Part shown: one piece after another, positions 52,345 to 63,714 of the stretch
Layout: every line of letters starts with the position of its first letter
How positions within the stretch are numbered: the stretch's first letter is position 1
Assembly: GCF_009800925.1 (NCBI RefSeq)
Contig: NZ_WOYF01000012.1
Coordinates: 1 to 64,000, forward strand
Origin: Budvicia diplopodorum
GTDB lineage: Bacteria > Pseudomonadota > Gammaproteobacteria > Enterobacterales > Enterobacteriaceae
Length of the DNA stretch: 64,000 nt
Direction: 5' to 3'
Program-made: the position numbers and the translations under genes
Notes under the pieces: model-generated
What the model saw: only the letters and a program-made list of their open reading frames with translations
The model's database searches: none
Told to the model about the DNA's origin: nothing

Positions 52345-53979
52345 ATGAGCACAAATCGCATCACAGCAAAAGACCTGACAACCTATGGGATACAAGGCGT
52401 TACTGAGATCGTTTATAACCCAAGCTATGATTACCTATATAAAGAAGAAACACGTTCAGATCTGCAGGGATTTGAAAAAGGCATAATGACTAAGTTAGGT
52501 GCAATCGCCGTGGATACCGGTATTTTTACCGGCCGGTCGCCTAAAGATAAATATATTGTCCGCGATGATACAAGCCGAAATACCGTCTGGTGGGCAGATC
52601 AGGGAAAAGGCAAAAACGACAATAAACCGATTACGTCGGCAGTGTGGGGCGACCTGAAAAAGCTAGTAGCAAATCAGCTTTCTGGTAAGCGCCTGTTTGT
52701 GGTTGATGCCTACTGCGGAGCAAATACGGACACCCAGCTTCAGGTACGTTTTATCACTGAAGTGGCGTGGCAAGCGCACTTCGTTAAGAACATGTTTATT
52801 CGCCCGACTGATGAGCAATTACAAAACTTTAAGCCTGATTTTATCGTGATGAACGGGGCGAAATGCACCAATCCTGACTGGAAAGCGCAGGGCCTTAACT
52901 CTGAAAACTTTGTGGCCTTCAACCTGACCGAGCGGATACAGCTGATCGGCGGAACCTGGTACGGTGGAGAGATGAAAAAGGGTATGTTCTCTATCATGAA
53001 CTATCTGCTTCCGCTTAAAGGTATTGCCTCGATGCATTGCTCTGCCAACGTGGGCGATAAGGGCGACGTCGCAATCTTCTTCGGCCTGTCCGGCACCGGA
53101 AAAACCACGCTGTCGACCGATCCTAAACGCCAGCTTATCGGCGACGATGAGCACGGCTGGGACGACGACGGGGTATTTAACTTTGAAGGTGGCTGCTACG
53201 CCAAAACCATTAAGCTTTCTCAAGAAGCTGAGCCAGATATTTACAACGCGATTAAGCGAGATGCACTGCTGGAAAACGTCACCGTACTAGATGACGGTAG
53301 CGTTGATTTTAACGACGGTTCTAAAACCGAAAATACGCGGGTTTCTTATCCGATTTATCATATTCATAATATCGTCAAACCGGTATCTAAAGCCGGACAC
53401 GCTAAAAAGGTTATTTTCTTAACTGCCGATGCATTTGGCGTATTGCCTCCCGTTTCCCGTTTAACTCCAGACCAGACTCAGTATCATTTCCTGTCTGGAT
53501 TTACGGCTAAGCTGGCGGGAACTGAACGCGGAATTACTGAGCCTACGCCTACCTTCTCAGCCTGCTTTGGCGCAGCCTTCTTATCCTTGCACCCGACGCA
53601 ATATGCGGAAGTTCTCGTTAAGCGAATGAAAGCCTCTGGCGCTCATGCCTATCTGGTGAATACCGGCTGGAATGGCACAGGAAAGCGAATCTCCATCAAG
53701 GATACCCGAGCCATTATTGACGCCATCCTAAACGGTGAAATTGATAAAGCCGATTCGTTTACTTTGCCAATTTTTGACCTAGCTGTTCCAACATCCCTTC
53801 CGGGCGTTAATCCTGCCATTCTCGACCCACGGGATACTTACGCCAACGAAGATGAGTGGGAAAAGAAAGCCAAAGAGCTGGCCACGCTGTTTATCACCAA
53901 CTTTGATAAATACACCGATACACCAGCCGGTGAGGCGCTGATTACTGCAGGCCCGCATTTAGAAGAAGAGAAAGTTTAA
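52345..53979 (+). CDS. pckA: Phosphoenolpyruvate carboxykinase (ATP)
   Basis: PckA converts oxaloacetate to PEP for gluconeogenesis. The 544-residue protein (E. coli 540) has the kinase-1a P-loop [11 protein letters not shown] (about 251-261), the kinase-2 [11 protein letters not shown] and the substrate segments [11 protein letters not shown] and MHCSANVG. It starts at ATG 52345 with a TTGAGGA site. Its upstream region may include a CRP-dependent promoter, but I could not assign one with confidence. Confidence 0.98.
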   Translation: MSTNRITAKDLTTYGIQGVTEIVYNPSYDYLYKEETRSDLQGFEKGIMTKLGAIAVDTGIFTGRSPKDKYIVRDDTSRNTVWWADQGKGKNDNKPITSAVWGDLKKLVANQLSGKRLFVVDAYCGANTDTQLQVRFITEVAWQAHFVKNMFIRPTDEQLQNFKPDFIVMNGAKCTNPDWKAQGLNSENFVAFNLTERIQLIGGTWYGGEMKKGMFSIMNYLLPLKGIASMHCSANVGDKGDVAIFFGLSGTGKTTLSTDPKRQLIGDDEHGWDDDGVFNFEGGCYAKTIKLSQEAEPDIYNAIKRDALLENVTVLDDGSVDFNDGSKTENTRVSYPIYHIHNIVKPVSKAGHAKKVIFLTADAFGVLPPVSRLTPDQTQYHFLSGFTAKLAGTERGITEPTPTFSACFGAAFLSLHPTQYAEVLVKRMKASGAHAYLVNTGWNGTGKRISIKDTRAIIDAILNGEIDKADSFTLPIFDLAVPTSLPGVNPAILDPRDTYANEDEWEKKAKELATLFITNFDKYTDTPAGEALITAGPHLEEEKV

Positions 53980-54019
53980 TCCTCGATAATCCGGCAAATC
54001 ATTGCCGGTTAAATAAGAC

Positions 54020-54041
54020 AAAGGCGCCGTTGGGCGCCTTT
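54020..54041. terminator. Terminator between pckA and envZ
   Basis: 9-bp stem AAAGGCGCC / GGCGCCTTT with a GTTG loop between convergent genes. A second, smaller inverted repeat CCGGCAA / TTGCCGG lies at 53991-54008. Confidence 0.75.
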
Positions 54042-54077
54042 CTACCGTTATACGTATAAGCCAGTACAATTCATTAA

Positions 54078-56131
<2,054 letters not shown>

Positions 56132-56344
56132 AATTTTGCTCCAAAGGTTTTATTGCCTGACAACAAATAAATTCGAAATGAATAATTAGCTGAGACAATG
56201 TAAATTGCATAACTGACAAGAGTAAATTGTTACAAAGATTGATTATCAACAAATTAGCTAAAATTTAGCCGTCAAACATACGCTTATTCTTATCAGGAAA
56301 ACTCGCTAGCAACCCGACGCTGACTATAAATTTATGTCCATAAC

Positions 56345-56827
56345 TTAGTCAACCGGCTGATAGCTAATGTCTAAAACCCAGTATGTCGCAATACCATTTG
56401 GCGTTTGTACGCTCACTTCATCATCGACTTTCTTACCTAAGAGCGCACGTGCTACTGGAGAATCAATAGAAATCCACTTTTTCGCCGGTTCAAACTCATC
56501 TGGACCGACTAAGCGAAAAACGTTCTCTTCGCCTTCTTCATTTTCAACTTTAACCCAAGCCCCGAAAAAAATTTTACCTTCTTGTTGCACATTAGGATCA
56601 ACAATTTTTAGCACTTCAAGGCGTTTGGTTAAAAACCTGACCCGACGATCGATTTCACGTAATCGCTTTTTGCCATAAATATATTCTGCATTCTCAGAGC
56701 GATCGCCCATTGCTGCTGCTTCAGACACCGCCTGAGTGACTATCGGGCGTTCTTCCCGCCACAAATATTTCAACTCATCATCCAGTGCCTGCCAGCCTTG
56801 GCGGGTAATGTAATTGCTTCTTGCCAT
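56345..56827 (-). CDS. greB: Transcription elongation factor GreB
   Basis: GreB stimulates transcript cleavage in backtracked RNA polymerase. The 160-residue protein (E. coli 158) has the N-terminal coiled-coil with the tip acidic segment GDRSENAEYIYGKKRLREIDRR, then a C-terminal FKBP-like domain (VGPDEFEP; SPVARALLGK). YIYGKK marks GreB rather than GreA. It is on the same strand as ompR-envZ and divergent from tex, whereas in E. coli greB is on the tex strand. Confidence 0.96.
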   Translation of the reverse strand: MARSNYITRQGWQALDDELKYLWREERPIVTQAVSEAAAMGDRSENAEYIYGKKRLREIDRRVRFLTKRLEVLKIVDPNVQQEGKIFFGAWVKVENEEGEENVFRLVGPDEFEPAKKWISIDSPVARALLGKKVDDEVSVQTPNGIATYWVLDISYQPVD

Positions 56828-56991
56828 TAGATTCTCAGCGCTTCAAACTGTTTCAAATTGTAGCGCAATTAGCGCTAATTGACCCCATTTTATACGTATT
56901 AACACCCGATTACCTCTGGTTCTGCTAGCATTTTTATGCAGCAATCCGTATAACGACATTAATTTTTTCACTTAGATAGATAGCATTTTTT

Positions 56992-59319
56992 ATGAATAAT
57001 CCACTCAGCCGCATTATTGCAAATGAATTACAGGTAAGGCCTGAGCAAGTCTTATCTACCATCAACCTGCTGGATGAAGGCAACACGGTTCCCTTTATTG
57101 CCCGCTATCGTAAAGAAGTCACGGGCGGCCTAGATGACACACAGCTCAGGCAGCTTGAAACCCGATTGGTTTACCTGCGTGAACTGGAGGATCGCCGCCG
57201 GACCATTATTAAATCAATCGATGAACAAGGTAAGCTCTCTGCTGAACTGGCCGCTGCGCTAAATGGCACAATGAGTAAGACCGAGCTAGAAGACCTCTAC
57301 CTGCCTTATAAACCAAAACGCCGTACTCGTGGCCAAATTGCTATTGAAGCGGGCCTTGAGCCTTTAGCCGACAGCCTATGGCAGGATCCTCAACAAGATC
57401 CTGAAACCACCGCGGCCGCCTACGTCGACAATGATAAGGGCGTGGCTGATACTAAAGCAGCGCTGGACGGGGCTCGCTACATTCTAATGGAACGCTTCGC
57501 CGAAGATGCTGCACTGTTGGGTAAAATTCGTGATTATCTGTGGAAGAATGCCCATCTGGCGGCCAAAGTGATTGAGGGAAAAGAAGAAGAAGGCGCTAAG
57601 TTCCGCGACTACTTTGACCATCATGAACTCCTTTCAACTACGCCGTCTCACCGGGCTCTAGCCATGTTTCGTGGACGAAATGAAGGCATTCTCAGCCTAT
57701 CGTTGAATGCCGATCCTCAACATGAAGAGCCGCCCCGCGAGAGCTATTGTGAACAGATTATTACCGACTATCTGAATCTACGTTTAAACAACGCACCGGC
57801 TGATACATGGCGTAAGGCAGTGGTAAACTGGACGTGGCGCATCAAGATCCTTCTCCATATGGAAACCGAGCTTATGGGTAGCCTGAGAGAAAAATCGGAA
57901 GATGAAGCCATTAACGTGTTTGCCCGCAACATGCACGACCTGCTAATGGCAGCGCCGGCAGGTATGCGAGCAACGATGGGCCTCGATCCGGGCCTGCGTA
58001 CCGGTGTGAAAGTCGCGGTAGTCGATGCAACCGGCAAGCTGGTCGCCACTGAAACTGTCTATCCGCATACCGGTCAGGCGGCAAAAGCGGCAACGGTCGT
58101 CGCGGCATTGTGCATTAAACATCAAGTTGAGCTGGTCGCTATTGGTAACGGAACGGCTTCCCGGGAGACCGAGCGTTTCTACCTCGAGCTACAGCGTCAG
58201 TACCCTGAAGTTAAAGGGCAAAAGGTCATTGTCAGCGAAGCCGGAGCCTCAGTTTATTCTGCATCGGAACTGGCTGCACTGGAGTTTCCTGACTTAGATG
58301 TTTCCATTCGTGGGGCCGTTTCTATTGCCCGCCGCCTGCAAGATCCTCTGGCTGAATTAGTAAAAATCGAGCCTAAATCTATCGGCGTTGGCCAGTATCA
58401 GCACGATGTCAGTCAGTCTCAGTTGGCCCGTCGTCTGGATGCCGTGGTTGAAGACTGCGTAAATGCGGTGGGTGTCGATCTCAATACCGCTTCAGTACCC
58501 TTACTGACCCGAGTCGCTGGCCTAAGCCGTATCATGGCCCAGAATATTGTCGACTGGCGGGACGCGAACGGCCGGTTTAACAATCGTAACCAGTTACTGG
58601 ACGTTAGCCGCCTCGGACCAAAAGCCTTTGAGCAATGCGCCGGTTTCTTGCGGATTAATCAGGGGGATAACCCGCTGGATGCCTCAACGGTTCACCCTGA
58701 AACCTATCCGGTCGTAGAGCGCATTCTAGCCGCTACGCAAAAAACCCTGCGCGATCTGATGGGCAGCGCCGATGCACTGCGCGGATTAAAAGCCACCGAT
58801 TTTATCGATGCCCGATTTGGCGTTCCGACGGTCAGCGATATTCTTAAAGAGCTAGAAAAGCCGGGCCACGACCCGCGCCCTGAATTCAAAACCGCGAGCT
58901 TCGCTGATGGCGTTGAAACCATGAAAGACCTGAATGTCGGTATGATTCTGGAAGGTTCAGTGACTAACGTGACTAACTTCGGCGCATTTGTCGATATCGG
59001 GGTTCATCAGGATGGCTTAGTTCATATCTCATCGCTGGCTGATAAATTTATAGAAGATCCGCACACGGTGGTTAAAGCCGGGGATATCGTGAAGGTCAAA
59101 GTGCTTGACGTTGATCTAGCCCGAAAACGCATTGCCTTAACCATGCGTCTGGATGAGCAACCGGAAGACGGTAATCGTAAACCAACCACCGCACCAGAGC
59201 GGGATAAACCTCAACGGTCACCGGCTCAGCATAACGCTAAACCGGCGGCAGTCCGAGACAAGAATAACAGTGCTATGGGTGACGCCTTGGCCGCTGCGCT
59301 AAATAAAATGAAGCGCTAA
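56992..59319 (+). CDS. tex: RNA-binding transcriptional accessory protein Tex
   Basis: Tex (YhgF) is a conserved RNA-binding factor linked to transcription and ribosome quality. The 775-residue protein (E. coli 773) contains the N-terminal Tex helical region ([17 protein letters not shown]), the YqgF-like RNase-H fold ([18 protein letters not shown], about 327-345), two HhH repeats near 500-560 and a C-terminal S1 RNA-binding domain (about 650-722, [20 protein letters not shown]). It ends in a basic low-complexity tail. Confidence 0.96.
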   Translation: MNNPLSRIIANELQVRPEQVLSTINLLDEGNTVPFIARYRKEVTGGLDDTQLRQLETRLVYLRELEDRRRTIIKSIDEQGKLSAELAAALNGTMSKTELEDLYLPYKPKRRTRGQIAIEAGLEPLADSLWQDPQQDPETTAAAYVDNDKGVADTKAALDGARYILMERFAEDAALLGKIRDYLWKNAHLAAKVIEGKEEEGAKFRDYFDHHELLSTTPSHRALAMFRGRNEGILSLSLNADPQHEEPPRESYCEQIITDYLNLRLNNAPADTWRKAVVNWTWRIKILLHMETELMGSLREKSEDEAINVFARNMHDLLMAAPAGMRATMGLDPGLRTGVKVAVVDATGKLVATETVYPHTGQAAKAATVVAALCIKHQVELVAIGNGTASRETERFYLELQRQYPEVKGQKVIVSEAGASVYSASELAALEFPDLDVSIRGAVSIARRLQDPLAELVKIEPKSIGVGQYQHDVSQSQLARRLDAVVEDCVNAVGVDLNTASVPLLTRVAGLSRIMAQNIVDWRDANGRFNNRNQLLDVSRLGPKAFEQCAGFLRINQGDNPLDASTVHPETYPVVERILAATQKTLRDLMGSADALRGLKATDFIDARFGVPTVSDILKELEKPGHDPRPEFKTASFADGVETMKDLNVGMILEGSVTNVTNFGAFVDIGVHQDGLVHISSLADKFIEDPHTVVKAGDIVKVKVLDVDLARKRIALTMRLDEQPEDGNRKPTTAPERDKPQRSPAQHNAKPAAVRDKNNSAMGDALAAALNKMKR

Positions 59320-59339
59320 CGGCCAGAGAAATAATCACT

Positions 59340-59366
59340 AGCTGCCGGAATAATACGGCAGCTTTT
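59340..59366 (+). terminator. Intrinsic terminator of tex
   Basis: 8-bp stem AGCTGCCG / CGGCAGCT with an 8-base loop and a TTTT tail, 21 bases after the tex stop. Confidence 0.82.
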
Positions 59367-59918
59367 GATTATTTATTCATCTGATTCAAATCGAGAAAAG
59401 TGGCTGTTTTATTTAAAGTACCAACGAAAAGGATAGTAAAGCCCACTGAGTTAAAAATGTAATAGTTGTTGATAAAATAATGTCATTTTTATCATTACCT
59501 TCACCCATAGGCTGAAAGCCTATTACTGCTACAGCCCGCCTCCTGACCGCCAGAACAACGATACAATCGATCCGTGTTGATAAAAATAATATTTAAATTA
59601 CAAATAGTTGATTATGATTTTAGCGCATTTTGTAGTTAAATACCTTGGTCGTTACGCGGAATAAGAAACCTATTTAGCCCGAATTAAGAAAACGGAACCG
59701 GTAATAATTATTTACGCTTAACTCTTGGCCCGGCGTTGTATACGATAATCATTATCACTAACATTAAGATTGAAAGCCTATAAGTGGTATAAATAACCGC
59801 ATTGATGTCAATTTGGTCAGCTTAACGGCGAATAAATAACGTTTACAATAAAATACGCTTTTCCTTTTCCAAAAGGCCTGATGCTTTCTTAACCTGAGTT
59901 AATAAAAAATAGAACGCT
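59367..59918 (+). other. Intergenic region tex - feoA (about 550 bases)
   Basis: No gene is seen. It is AT-rich and holds the feo control region, with a Fur box near its 3' part and a possible FNR half-site TTGAT at 59802-59806. An imperfect palindrome GATAAAA...TTTTATC lies at 59471-59493, and a partly repeated GTTGATAAAA motif at 59468 and 59576. Confidence 0.5.
59738..59756 (+). promoter_or_regulatory. Fur box upstream of feoABC
   Basis: The 13-bp core GATAATCATTATC (59744-59756) is exact, and the whole 19-mer matches the Fur consensus GATAATGATAATCATTATC at 15 of 19 positions. It lies about 165 bases before feoA, so iron-dependent repression of feo is expected. Confidence 0.85.
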
Positions 59919-60146
59919 ATGATCCAATTACTCCCCCTACACTCATACAAAATTGTTGGTTTCACGCCAGAGATTAATCCAGCATACCGGCAAAAACTGC
60001 TTTCATTGGGTATGCTGCCCGGCTCAATATTTCGCGTCATACGCGTTGCACCGCTTGGGGATCCCATACAAATAGAGACCCCGCGCATCTGTCTGGTACT
60101 CAGAAAAAAAGATTTGGATTTTATTAAGCTCAGCCTGATTGACTAA
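59919..60146 (+). CDS. feoA: Ferrous iron transport protein A
   Basis: FeoA is a small SH3-like cytoplasmic protein needed for FeoB-dependent Fe(II) uptake. The 75-residue product matches the family length, with [28 protein letters not shown] and PLGDPIQIE being the recognisable blocks. It is first in feoABC, 60 bases before feoB. Confidence 0.95.
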   Translation: MIQLLPLHSYKIVGFTPEINPAYRQKLLSLGMLPGSIFRVIRVAPLGDPIQIETPRICLVLRKKDLDFIKLSLID

Positions 60147-60206
60147 CTATTTACTGGCTTAATAAACACAAAAACGGTTCCTTATTCATTGCTATCTGGC
60201 TCATAA

Positions 60207-62525
60207 ATGAAACAACTTACGATCGGACTAATCGGTAACCCGAACTCAGGAAAAACAACGCTATTCAATCAGTTGACCGGCTCCCGCCAGCGCGTAGGAA
60301 ACTGGGCTGGCGTTACCGTCGAACGCAAGGAAGGCCATTTCAAAACGGATGAAAATCAAATTACCTTGGTTGACCTGCCGGGTACCTATTCTCTAACCAC
60401 CATATCGGAACACACGTCAATTGATGAGCAAATCGCCTGCCACTACATTTTGAGCGGTGAAGCCGATTTACTACTAAACGTAGTCGACTCATCTAACCTT
60501 GAACGTAGCCTATATCTAACGCTTCAGATACTTGAATTGGGTATTCCATGCGTTGTTGTGCTTAACATGTTGGATATCGCCGACGATCAGAATATAGAAA
60601 TCGATATTGATACCTTATCGGCCAGACTGGGCTGCCCGGTGATTCCAATGGTATCAACTCGTGGACGGGGTCTTCCTGCGTTAAAGTCAGCCATTGACCA
60701 TTGGCAACCCAATAAACACCCGTCGTTAACTACCTATCCCGACTTGGTCGAAGAACAGGCGGCCCGACTGGCAAGCCGGATGCCATCCGACTTACCCGCT
60801 CAGCAAAGCCGCTGGTTAGCGTTGCAAATGCTGGAAGGCGATATTTATAGCCGCTCCCGCTCAGGGCAAGCGCAGTCATTATTATCTGATGCCCGTCAGA
60901 TACTACAAGATCGCTACAGCGAAGATCCGGGGCTAATCATTGCCGATACTCGCTATCAAGCCATCGCCGGTATCTGTGATGTCGTGCATAACCGTAACAA
61001 CGCACAGCCGAGTAGGCTGACAGAAGCGCTCGATAAGGTAGTCATTAACCGCTGGCTGGGTTTACCCATCTTCCTGTTCGTGATGTACCTCATGTTTGTG
61101 TTGGCCATTAACATTGGCGGCGCACTACAACCGCTGTTTGATCAAGGCTCAGCCGCCATTTTCATTTCGGGAATCCAATGGGTCGGACAGCATTTTAACT
61201 TCCCGGAATGGTTAACCATATTTCTGGCTCAAGGCATTGGCGGCGGTATTAATACCGTTTTGCCGCTGGTTCCGCAAATCGGGCTGATGTACCTGTTCTT
61301 AGCGTTTCTGGAAGACTCCGGATACATGGCCAGAGCCGCTTTCGTTATGGATAAGCTGATGTATGCCTTAGGCCTGCCGGGCAAATCATTCGTTCCGCTC
61401 ATCGTAGGCTTTGGCTGTAACGTCCCTTCAATTATGGGCACCCGCACGCTGGACGCCCCTCGTGAACGCTTAATGACCATCATGATGGCTCCGTTTATGT
61501 CTTGCGGAGCTAGGTTGGCCATCTTTGCGGTATTCTCTGCGGCCTTCTTCGGCAAAGACGGTGCGCTGGTAGTATTCTCGCTTTACTTACTGGGTATCGT
61601 GGTCGCTATTCTTACCGGACTGATGCTGAAATACACCATCATGCGCGGTGAAGCTTCACCGTTCATCATGGAGCTACCGGTATATCACATACCTCATGCC
61701 AAGAGCCTATTACTGCAAACCTGGCAGCGGCTGAAAGGGTTTGTTCTTCGCGCCGGTACGGTGATCATTATTGCCAGCGTTGTGATTGGCGGGCTAAACA
61801 GTTTTTCATTTTCCGGCAAACCCGTTACCAGTATCAACCAATCGGCACTAGCTTCAACCAGTAAGGTATTAACCCCGCTGCTTCATCCAATGGGAGTAAC
61901 GCAGGATAACTGGCAGGCTACGGTCGGATTAATTACCGGAGCAATGGCAAAAGAAGTGGTGGTCGGTACCTTAAATACCTTGTATACCGCAGAGCAAATT
62001 ACCAATGAACCTTTCGACTACCAAAATTTTAATCTGTTAACAGAATTACAGGGCGCCGTCGCTGAAACCTGGAACAGCCTGAAAGAGACATTCACCCTGA
62101 GCGCACTGAGCAACCCAATTGAAGCCAGCAAAGGCGACGGCGAAATGAATAGTAGCTCGATGGGCGTCATGAGCAGCAAATTTGGCAGTAGTTCCGCGGC
62201 CTACAGCTACCTGATATTTGTTCTACTCTACGTTCCTTGCGTATCAGTGATGGGTGCGATTGCCAGAGAAAGCAGCAAAGGCTGGATGACGTTCTCAATC
62301 TTCTGGGGGTTAGATATTGCCTATAGTCTGGCGACGGTATTCTATCAATTAGCCAACTTTAGTGCTCATGCGCAGCAAAGCACCGTAACGATCGCGGCGG
62401 TAGCAATATTTAACGCGTTATTAATCTATGGGTTATACCATATGCGCGATCGGGTAATGACCCGGATGCCAACCTCTAACCCTGAAGATTGCTGCAAAAA
62501 TAGTAAAACAGGACCCTGTCATTAA
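60207..62525 (+). CDS. feoB: Ferrous iron transporter FeoB
   Basis: FeoB is the inner-membrane Fe(II) transporter with a GTP-binding domain. The 772-residue protein (E. coli 773) has G1 GNPNSGKTT (10-18), G3 VDLPGTYSL (about 55-63), and G4 NMLD, then the membrane domain from about 280. The Gate-type segments LEDSGYMARAAFVMDKLM and FGCNVPSIMGTRTLD, with the conserved Cys, are present. The short Cys-rich tail CCKNSKTGPC is typical of enterobacterial FeoB. It is followed at once by feoC. Confidence 0.98.
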   Translation: MKQLTIGLIGNPNSGKTTLFNQLTGSRQRVGNWAGVTVERKEGHFKTDENQITLVDLPGTYSLTTISEHTSIDEQIACHYILSGEADLLLNVVDSSNLERSLYLTLQILELGIPCVVVLNMLDIADDQNIEIDIDTLSARLGCPVIPMVSTRGRGLPALKSAIDHWQPNKHPSLTTYPDLVEEQAARLASRMPSDLPAQQSRWLALQMLEGDIYSRSRSGQAQSLLSDARQILQDRYSEDPGLIIADTRYQAIAGICDVVHNRNNAQPSRLTEALDKVVINRWLGLPIFLFVMYLMFVLAINIGGALQPLFDQGSAAIFISGIQWVGQHFNFPEWLTIFLAQGIGGGINTVLPLVPQIGLMYLFLAFLEDSGYMARAAFVMDKLMYALGLPGKSFVPLIVGFGCNVPSIMGTRTLDAPRERLMTIMMAPFMSCGARLAIFAVFSAAFFGKDGALVVFSLYLLGIVVAILTGLMLKYTIMRGEASPFIMELPVYHIPHAKSLLLQTWQRLKGFVLRAGTVIIIASVVIGGLNSFSFSGKPVTSINQSALASTSKVLTPLLHPMGVTQDNWQATVGLITGAMAKEVVVGTLNTLYTAEQITNEPFDYQNFNLLTELQGAVAETWNSLKETFTLSALSNPIEASKGDGEMNSSSMGVMSSKFGSSSAAYSYLIFVLLYVPCVSVMGAIARESSKGWMTFSIFWGLDIAYSLATVFYQLANFSAHAQQSTVTIAAVAIFNALLIYGLYHMRDRVMTRMPTSNPEDCCKNSKTGPCH

Positions 62526-62768
62526 ATGGTGAGCCTAATTGACGTTCGCGATGCCGTAGCGCTAAACGGCATCGCAGAACTACAGCAACTCAGCCGGCAG
62601 CTTAAAGTACATCCCCAGATGCTTCAGGCTATGTTGCAACAGCTAGAGTCGATGGGAAAGATTGAACGAATCGAACCTGATGACGCTTGCCTGACCGGGC
62701 AGTGTAAAAGCTGCCCCGACGGCGAGAAATGCCTCAGCGAATCCTATCGGATAAAAACGTCGGCTTAA
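62526..62768 (+). CDS. feoC: FeoC, Fe-S/winged-helix regulator of the Feo system
   Basis: FeoC binds FeoB and protects it from proteolysis, and carries an oxygen-sensitive Fe-S cluster. The 80-residue protein has an N-terminal winged helix (about 5-55) and four cysteines in CLTGQCKSCPDGEKC (about 59-73). Its ATG begins on the base after the feoB stop. Its stop codon region overlaps the 3' end of a broken bioH fragment on the opposite strand. Confidence 0.94.
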   Translation: MVSLIDVRDAVALNGIAELQQLSRQLKVHPQMLQAMLQQLESMGKIERIEPDDACLTGQCKSCPDGEKCLSESYRIKTSA

Positions 62769-62911
62769 TCCGTCTGGTGAAGGCGAAAATGCGGAGCAAG
62801 TCTCTCAATAATGTAATGCCCGATACCAGAATTCACTCCCCTTTTGAGCAACAACACAAGATCGGCACTCCCTTCGCCAATTGTTCGTCAGTAACGTGGG
62901 CCATAGGCTAT
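62766..62911 (-). pseudogene. bioH: bioH remnant (pimeloyl-ACP methyl ester esterase), N-terminal fragment only
   Basis: Reading the minus strand in one frame gives RY-stop-RTIGEGSADLVLL, then LKRGVNSGIGHYIIERLAPH, then FRLHQTD and a stop. This lines up with the BioH N-terminus (YWQ.xGxGxxDLVLLHGWGxNSxVW...LxxHFxLHLVDLPG) without a frameshift. The damage includes a stop where YW is expected (TGG to TGA), HGWG changed to LKRG, and loss of everything after 'RLH'. About 200 of 256 residues are gone, including the nucleophile Ser. In E. coli bioH lies here, between feoC and gntX on the minus strand. Confidence 0.85.
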
Positions 62912-62920
62912 GGTCCTAAC

Positions 62921-62956
62921 TCTGAATGCTACTTCTGAATGATACTTCTGAATGAA
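62921..62956. repeat. 13-bp tandem repeat, about 2.8 copies, before gntX
   Basis: The units TCTGAATGCTACT, TCTGAATGATACT and TCTGAATGAA follow one another in the bioH-gntX interval. It is likely a slippage by-product in a decaying region. Confidence 0.8.
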
Positions 62957-62973
62957 TAGGAAAGCAGATAACT

Positions 62974-63672
62974 ATGCCGATCGTTGATAGCCTATGCTGG
63001 TTCTGCCTGCAGCCACTTGCCATACCACAGCAAAGCATCTGTAGCGTTTGTTTACGACACTTGCCGCCGCTCCCGGTCTGCTGCCCGCGATGCGGCCTTC
63101 CGGCTCCGGAAAATAGCGAACTTTGCAACCAATGCAAACATCATCCGCCACGGTGGCAGCGGCTAATTGCCGTTAGCGATTACCTTGGTCCGGTAAAATA
63201 TTTGATTACCCGGCTTAAATTCTACGGTGAAGATAAATATGCCCCCTTGCTGTCTCGCTTACTACTACTCGCCTGGCTCAATGCCCGCAGAACGCAGCTG
63301 CTGTCTAAACCGGATATAATCATTACCGTGCCCTTGCACCACACAAGGCGCTGGCGCAGGGGCTTTAACCAGACTGAACCTATCGGCCGCAGGCTGGCTA
63401 AGTGGATTGGTTGTCCATTTAATCCTACGCTAGTCGTTCGCCACCGGTCAACGCCGCCTCAGCAAAGCCTGAGTGCCTACGATCGGCAATACAATTTACA
63501 GCACGCGTTTAGCTGCAATCAGCGTCTCGACGGGCTGCATATTGCATTACTCGACGATATCGTCACCACGGGAAATACCGTGGCTGAAATAAGCAATCTG
63601 CTATTAAAAAATGGAGCTGCTTCGGTTCAGATATGGTGTTTATGCCGCACCTTGAAGAATGACCAACAATAG
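62974..63672 (+). CDS. gntX: GntX / ComF-family phosphoribosyltransferase-like protein
   Basis: The 232-residue protein has an N-terminal zinc-finger-like part with CxxC pairs (CWFC, CSVC, CPRC, CNQC in residues 8-55), and a PRTase domain with the PRPP loop LLDDIVTTGNTVAEI near 190-204. This matches the ComF/GntX family, linked to DNA uptake and, in E. coli, to growth on DNA. Its functional tie with the hof cluster in this window is thus plausible. It starts at ATG 62974 with an AGGAAAG site. Confidence 0.92.
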   Translation: MPIVDSLCWFCLQPLAIPQQSICSVCLRHLPPLPVCCPRCGLPAPENSELCNQCKHHPPRWQRLIAVSDYLGPVKYLITRLKFYGEDKYAPLLSRLLLLAWLNARRTQLLSKPDIIITVPLHHTRRWRRGFNQTEPIGRRLAKWIGCPFNPTLVVRHRSTPPQQSLSAYDRQYNLQHAFSCNQRLDGLHIALLDDIVTTGNTVAEISNLLLKNGAASVQIWCLCRTLKNDQQ

Positions 63673-63714
63673 GCGTATTATACCCTACAAGAAAGGTCAA
63701 CTACTGAGCATGTC

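Noticed and set aside
59471-59493. Second Fur-like palindrome GATAAAA...TTTTATC
   Set aside because: AT-rich and with a central spacer unlike the Fur consensus; easily a chance match. Mentioned only in the intergenic note.
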